A DNA stretch of 64,000 nt, taken from positions 15,718,557 to 15,782,556 of the forward strand of contig OY288256.1 in the NCBI GenBank assembly GCA_958450325.1. Reading direction: 5' to 3'. Of this stretch, positions 58,989 to 64,000 are shown one piece after another; positions within the stretch are counted from its first letter, which is position 1; every line of letters begins with the position of its first letter. A model generated the notes under the pieces. That model was not told where the DNA came from. It did no database searches and saw nothing but the letters and a program-made list of their open reading frames with translations. Source of the DNA: Agrostemma githago. Taxonomy: Eukaryota > Streptophyta > Magnoliopsida > Caryophyllales > Caryophyllaceae. The translations under genes and the position numbers were made by a program.

Positions 58989-60487
58989 TGATAAGTGTGA
59001 TTTGTATTGTTTATTTCTCGTGTTTGGTCCCGGTTTCTCTTGTGGAATCGCTCTTTGGAGCGGTTTCGAGGCTACTTATGCTTCTTCTAGCATGTTTTAG
59101 GTTCCTAAGGCCTATCTTGGAGAAATGGAACGATTCCGACTCGTTTCCGACGCATATGGAACCAATGAAGAGAAGCGACGATGTTTCGGTAACTTAGACT
59201 CGATTCCGAGTCCTTGGAGCCCATTCCCGAGCACCGAGAGTCGATAAGAAGCCTAGGAGGAATAAGTAGGGGCCGACATGGCCGTGTCAGAAGCCTACAT
59301 AGTCGTGTAGTGAGTTGGGAAGCAAAGAAGGGAGAAAGGAAGCTACAGCAGGGCGTCATGGCCGTGACCCATGACCATCATGGCCATGACGGGGGTGCCT
59401 CATGGCCGTGAGCCCCCTCATCGTGGCCGTGAGCCCCCTGTTTCTCCTCGCGCTTCAACACTTCATTCCCCTTATTCTTACAACCCTATATATACCCCCC
59501 TCTTGTACTTTTTCTTTATCACCTTACATACCCACTAAACCCTAGACTACTTTAGGTTAGATTAGCTTAGATTAGTGTAGATAGTCCTTTAGTTACTCCT
59601 TAATCTAGTTAGTTACTCTTGTATTATTGGAATTCTTGAAGATTTCTATCAAGATTGACAACCTTGGTGGATTTATTTTGGGTTTTCTCTATATATGCAA
59701 GTTCTCATTATCTTTTCCATTCATCCTTTAGTTTGGTATAATCTTTCTCATCCCTTTACTCTTAATCTTTATTGTTATTCAAGTTTTCATCTTTGTTTAT
59801 GTTTGTTGTTCATCCTTGTTCTTCATAATGGATGTTTCTTTTGTTCTTGTGATTGTTTCTCTTGTTAATTAGTGTTACTTTTAGTATAGATATGTTTGAG
59901 TAGTTGTCCTCTAGGGTGTGATTAGGGATGTGATTAAGGATGATTAGGGTGAGATGGGTGGTACTAGTTGTTGTTTTTGTTGTTTCCTATTGCCTTGCAC
60001 TCTACATGTTCGATGAAATGCTTGTGAGACTAGAGACGATCAATCCTTGTTTTTCTTGCCTCTTCTCTTGTATGTGTTTGTTTGGTTGGTTGGTTTGGTT
60101 CCCTCACTAGTAGCGAGAGCGTGGTGAGGATGACCCCTAGGTCGTTTAAGTAGCGAGAGCCCGATCGGAACCTAGGCTACGAAAGCATGCTAGTAACCCC
60201 GTTTTTCCCTTTTGGTCTCTTTGGCATCCTTGAACCCGACCTAGCCCTAGCTTCCTTCTTATTGATTTAATTCGCTTCTTTTTGTCATTAGTTGTTTGTT
60301 TAGCTTAGTCCATTGTCTAATTTAGCCATCACCCTAGTTTAGTTAGCCTTGAACCTAGTCTTAGACCGTAGCATACCTTACTCCGACACCCCGTCCCTGT
60401 GGATTCGGCCCGACTTGCCCTATCTACCCAGTTAGGAATAGTTGGTTTTACTTGTTTGGTAGGATCCACAGCAAAATCCTCCCATCA
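58989..60487 (+). repeat. 5' LTR of truncated gypsy element E
   Basis: Starts TGATAAGTGTG and ends TCCCATCA, followed by a primer-binding site. Reverse-complement comparison with LTR G shows the same order: TGATAAGTGT, GGTCCC, ATCGCTC, GATTCCGACTCG, TATA-like box, R/U5 block. The TATA-like box (CCCTATATATACCCC) is at 59484-59498. No second LTR and almost no internal sequence remain. Confidence 0.8.
59356..59440. promoter_or_regulatory. CATGGCCATG/CATGGCCGTG palindrome cluster in LTR E
   Basis: Copies include TCATGGCCGTGA (59359-59370), TCATGGCCATGA (59379-59390), CATGGCCGTGAG (59401-59412) and GTGGCCGTGAG (59424-59434). They lie about 50-130 bp upstream of the TATA-like box. The homologous position in LTRs G and H holds TCCCGGTCGGGA-type units instead. 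Confidence 0.6.
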
Positions 60488-60490
60488 ATT

Positions 60491-60508
60491 TGGCGCCGTT
60501 GCCGGGGA
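60491..60508 (+). other. Primer-binding site, tRNA-Asp type, element E
   Basis: TGGCGCCGTTGCCGGGGA, a full match to the tRNA-Asp complement, three bases after the LTR. Confidence 0.88.
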
Positions 60509-61162
60509 GATGGAGGCGTAGATGGTGAGAGTATCTTTAACCATATCATTAGTTGTGATCCCACCTATTTCTTTAACTTTCATTTTCTACCACACATTTC
60601 TACTAAATGGAAGGGGTGACCATTCTAAAGAGACGGAGGGAGTATCAATTAGGTTCAAAAAAGAAATAGCGTACCTATATTCCCAATGCTTGTAAAAATA
60701 TAAGAATCATGAATTCAAAGAGTTTCGTTATTTCGAAACTCATTTTCGTAGGAAATCAAACGAAAAAACTTTCATCATCAAGTACTTCAAATGACACGTT
60801 AATTTTAGGGTCGAAACCCGACCCGGTCCGTTGGACCCGTTGAATCAAACTGAATTTATTGAAATTGATAAAATATTTATATTTATATACTCTTACTGAT
60901 TTTTTATGTTTGCCCCATTTCAAAAATATATACTTTTCACATATATTGAGAAAATGGGGTAAACATTTTAAAACGAAAGAATTATTATATTTGGATTAAA
61001 AAAATAACTACTTTTGATAATTTAAATTAAAAATATAAACAAATATTCAATTTAGTACAATATTTTTTGTCATTTAATAATAAACTACGGAGTAATTATT
61101 AAAATTTGATTTTAACTAAGTGAAGGAGTCCAATAATTATATTACTTTTACAATCTTAACAA
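60509..61162. other. Truncated internal region of E, MITE remnant, unassigned DNA
   Basis: A single Stowaway-type end (AGACGGAGGGAG, ending at 60642 before TA) marks a broken MITE soon after the primer-binding site. The rest, 60645-61162, is AT-rich with no feature recognised. Confidence 0.5.
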
Positions 61163-61300
61163 TGAGTAATAGAGTGTTCTATTGGTAAAGGTATTGTATT
61201 TTAGTGTGAAGGTTGTGGGTTCGACTCCCATTGGGTTGAATGAGAAGGCTTCTTTAATATAAAGAGGATTCATACCTCTTTTATTATTAGTTCTCTCTCA
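61163..61300 (+). repeat. tRNA-derived SINE-like unit
   Basis: An A-box-like TAGAGTGTTCTATTGG is followed about 50 bp later by a perfect-looking B box GGGTTCGACTCCC. The tRNA-unrelated tail is TA-rich. It cannot fold as a normal tRNA. Confidence 0.55.
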
Positions 61301-61510
61301 ATTACAATTCCAAATTCTGCGTTACAATATCGTTGTTACTTTATGCTACACATATCTTAATCATAGTATCACACAATATATCACTGATAAAATGTAAATA
61401 AATTTAAATACAGAGATAAATAATATATGATAACTCAATATGTATATCATTTTAATACGGAGATAACCATTGTAAATTGTAATACATATGATTAAGAAAT
61501 TTGAATTGTA

Positions 61511-61601
61511 CTCCCTCCCATTCACTAGATTCCTACCATTTGATTAAAATACTACTCACATATATTCAAATTATGGTAGGAATCCAAAGAATGGGAGGGA
61601 G
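61511..61601. mobile_element. Short Stowaway-like MITE (91 bp)
   Basis: Inverted ends CTCCCTCCCATTC and GAATGGGAGGGAG, with long arms pairing (GATTCCTACCAT with ATGGTAGGAATC), flanked by TA (61509-61510 and 61602-61603). It is nearly one long hairpin. Confidence 0.85.
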
Positions 61602-61682
61602 TATATTATACCATTAATAACATGACACGAAATATCTTTCCATTATTCAAGCTCATCAATCAATCAAATTTTAGTTGGTTTT

Positions 61683-61900
61683 CCACAATTAATTTCACAT
61701 TTACTCTAATTTTAAACCATATTTTTCAATTGCTTTGAAATTTCATGAATTATCCAATTTCAATTGTGTAAACCGTATATAGTTTTCAATTAGTTCCACA
61801 TTTACTCTATTTTTAAACCATATTCTCCAGTTGGTTTAAAATTCCATGAATTACCCAATTTAAATTGTGGAAACCGTATATAGTTTTCAATTGGAATTAC
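61683..61900. repeat. Tandem duplication, about 101-bp unit
   Basis: Two diverged copies containing TTTACTCTA, TTTTAAACCATATT and AACCGTATATAGTTTTCAAT (61771 and 61872). Confidence 0.75.
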
Positions 61901-62092
61901 ACAGTTATGAAAAATTATACAGTTACCCGAAGACACCCAGATTTGGATCTGAGGGTTGTAGGAGTGCTCGACAAGCACACGATGATGATCAGACTGCAAG
62001 ACGACACGATTTTACGATATTTTAGGCGGTTTTTCTATAATAAAAAAAATTTACTCGGAAAAATTAATTCAACATCAAGATAGTCTTAGTCG

Positions 62093-63439
62093 TGTCATTG
62101 CGGTCGTGTCGACACTAATTAGAGTCAATTCCGATTCCGGGACTCTAAATCGGTCTCGAAATACGCAAAGTTAAACCTGAGTCAACACATCGGGCCAAGT
62201 CAAACCACGTCAAACCTATTCAAGCTTCAAAAATCAAGCCCAAAATCACCCGAAACCCTAGTCATGGAACCCTAGGTCATCCGCCTCCATCCAAGATCAC
62301 GCGTATCAAATCAGATCTTCAATATTTCGACTGCCTAGTTGCAGGCACCTGAGAATTGGGCCGCCTAATGTCAAGCGCCTCAATTCTGAGTCGCTAGCCA
62401 TGGTGCGCCTGAGATCTTGAAATGAACTACGCGAACAACTATATAAACCCCCCTCCTCCGCTAATAATCGACAATTCAATTCTTCCTCTCCTCTCTACGA
62501 GCTCCACACTACTTGCAACTCTTCTTTAGCGTCGCACTCCGACATCATGCACGATCCACTCGATCGTTTTCTCTTCGATTTGCATTCCACGAATCAACAC
62601 TACTCTTCGTAGTTGCTCGAGTTCCTGACTTGACAAGAACGAAAAAGGGCACCTGTGTTGACTTGTCGACTTGCCTCACCATAGCGAAGCTCTGCCAGAA
62701 TCACTGCAGGAAGGTAGGAGGATCAGCTCGTCGAAGTCATTTTCGTCACTAGGTTGTCATCTAAACACAACTTTACATATCGCACCTTTAATTATGCATT
62801 TCGACAACGTCGAGTCCGACCCATTTGGATACTATTTCCATGATGCATCGTAAACATACGTAACGTCCACAACTTCAACCGCAAGTACTAAAACACCTAA
62901 ATCAAATCCGTGTAGTCATGAGATCCGTTCTCGATCGTCTACACATCATATCTCGTTTAGTGTACACGGGTAAAATTCCTCAGATAATGTGATTTACTTA
63001 CTTTTTGCATTTATCGTTTTCGTATGATTTATTGCTTTTACGACCATAATCGCATGCTAAATCACCTGGCTAACACGAAATTCAAAACGTAAACAAGCTA
63101 AAACTGAACGAGCGGTGGTCCAGTCCCGTATTAATCTTGATGCTCACCCCTCAAACGTGGTATGATGCATCCTTATTAATACCGAACCAACGCACGTTAA
63201 GCAGAATACCAGGTAAGGTATACCACGAGAATGACTAATATCTGTATTATCACGTTAAGATGATTTGCTAATACGATTAATATCTAGTACTCTCGACTCT
63301 CCTACGTGCATCTTTTCATGGCCTGCCTGTTACGTGAAATCGCATGCAAAGAATGTAAAACTCTTACTTCGACGATAAAACTTACTTGTCCTTAAACAAC
63401 CGACATAGCAAAGGCATAGGGTTAAAAGAACGGATGTTA
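62093..63439 (+). repeat. F-family LTR (F'), cut by a CACTA element
   Basis: Inverted homologue of the right part of block F (from 29030 through the G insertion point to about 38.0 kb). It includes the same promoter layout: a TATA-like ACTATATAAACCCC at 62439-62452, with AGGCACCT and GCGCCT palindrome variants upstream (62330-62410). The uninterrupted TATTAGTCATT at the place where G inserted in F (near 63230) confirms the G target site. The left boundary is uncertain. The right end is the CACTA start at 63440. Confidence 0.6.
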
Positions 63440-64000
63440 CACTACTACAAAACATCAAATAGACAACTGTTTTTTATGCAATAGACAACTGACTTACAAC
63501 AGTTGAGTAGTTTGGAGTTGTATATTACTCTGAACATAGACATCTGTTTTAGAACAGTTGTCTATTGATTAATAAACAACTGTTTTTTATAACAACAGTT
63601 GTCTATTACGTGTATAAACAACTGTTTTCTAAAACAACAGTTGTCTATTACATATATAGACAACTGTTTTATGAAATAACAGTTGTACATGTGGTACATA
63701 GATATGTGCTCATATACGTATACATATTTTATATTTTTTAAAAATTCTGAAATACGTACATATTAACAAACCATAAAAATGAATACCATAGCGATAATTG
63801 AACAAAAGAAGTTACATTTTTATAAAATCCAACATCCAAAATCTAAAAGATACATAAAATCATTATCCAACATCCAAATTCCAAAAGGTATACTCTACAT
63901 AAAATCATTATCCAATGTCCAAAAGTACTTAAAACCATTATCCAACTAACACCTTGTCCACAAGGTAATCCGATGCATCATATACGACTAATTATTAAGA
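63440..64000 (+). mobile_element. 5' terminal part of a CACTA transposon
   Basis: Begins CACTACTACAAAACATC, inverted relative to the end at 426. Subterminal ACAACTGTTTT/AACAGTTGTCTA repeats fill 63462-63690 in both orientations. The body continues beyond the window. The two CACTA ends face outward, so they belong to different copies. Confidence 0.78.

Noticed and set aside
61163..61300. Possible tRNA gene
   Set aside because: A and B boxes are present but no acceptor stem or anticodon arm can be drawn. SINE-like.

Overview
This 64 kb window looks like plant nuclear DNA, probably from a eudicot. The evidence is retrotransposons primed by tRNA-Asp (Athila type), a Cassandra TRIM carrying 5S rRNA sequence, Stowaway MITEs, Helitrons, hAT and CACTA elements, and one intron-containing DUF26 gene. 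The recurring word TACTCCGTA suggests Caryophyllales, but only weakly. Almost everything else is transposon in nested layers. I see no bacterial-type operon, CRISPR array or intact tRNA gene.

Left part (1-40611). After the end of a CACTA element (1-426) comes a decayed Ty3/gypsy Athila-type element, called A (717-40611, + strand). Its gag, protease, RT, RNase H and integrase are scattered between later insertions. These are: C, a non-coding large retrotransposon derivative (3214-12879, TSD GTGGG); D, a solo LTR (13320-15338, TSD ATGGT) that carries a Stowaway MITE; B, a young pol-less Athila-type element (17778-26984, TSD CTTAT); F, an LTR block (28433 to about 38037) that itself holds element G (29240-36953, TSD TTAGT); and H, a solo LTR (38088-39680, TSD GCCGA/GCCGG) inside the 3' LTR of A. 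All of these insertions lie on the minus strand, opposite to A.

Middle (40612-53958). This part holds a gag remnant, a rearranged Cassandra TRIM whose 5S-like LTR was hit by a 5'-truncated LINE (16-bp TSD), an LTR fragment of family C, an F-family LTR split by a Helitron (43731-47327), and a hAT element with a broken transposase gene (48938-53958). The Helitron carries two putative captured exons and a hAT MITE.

Right part (53959-64000). The only plausible host gene is a two-exon DUF26 (Gnk2-type) membrane protein at 54369-56130. After it come a copia-like solo LTR, tRNA-like remnants, a LINE-like insertion, a gypsy LTR (E) with its primer-binding site, a SINE-like unit, a small MITE, another F-family LTR (F'), and the start of a second CACTA end (63440-64000).

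The most striking signal cuts across the layers. Several LTR families carry a cluster of short, CpG-containing palindromes, usually just upstream of a TATA-like box. The palindrome differs between families and even between homologous LTRs: ACTCGATCGAGT, TCCCGGTCGGGA, CATGGCCATG, AGGCGCCT and others. In element B the same palindrome occurs ten more times inside the gag-protease coding linker, in all three reading frames. In element G its LTR palindrome is again clustered in the internal region. This looks like a modular DNA-level signal.
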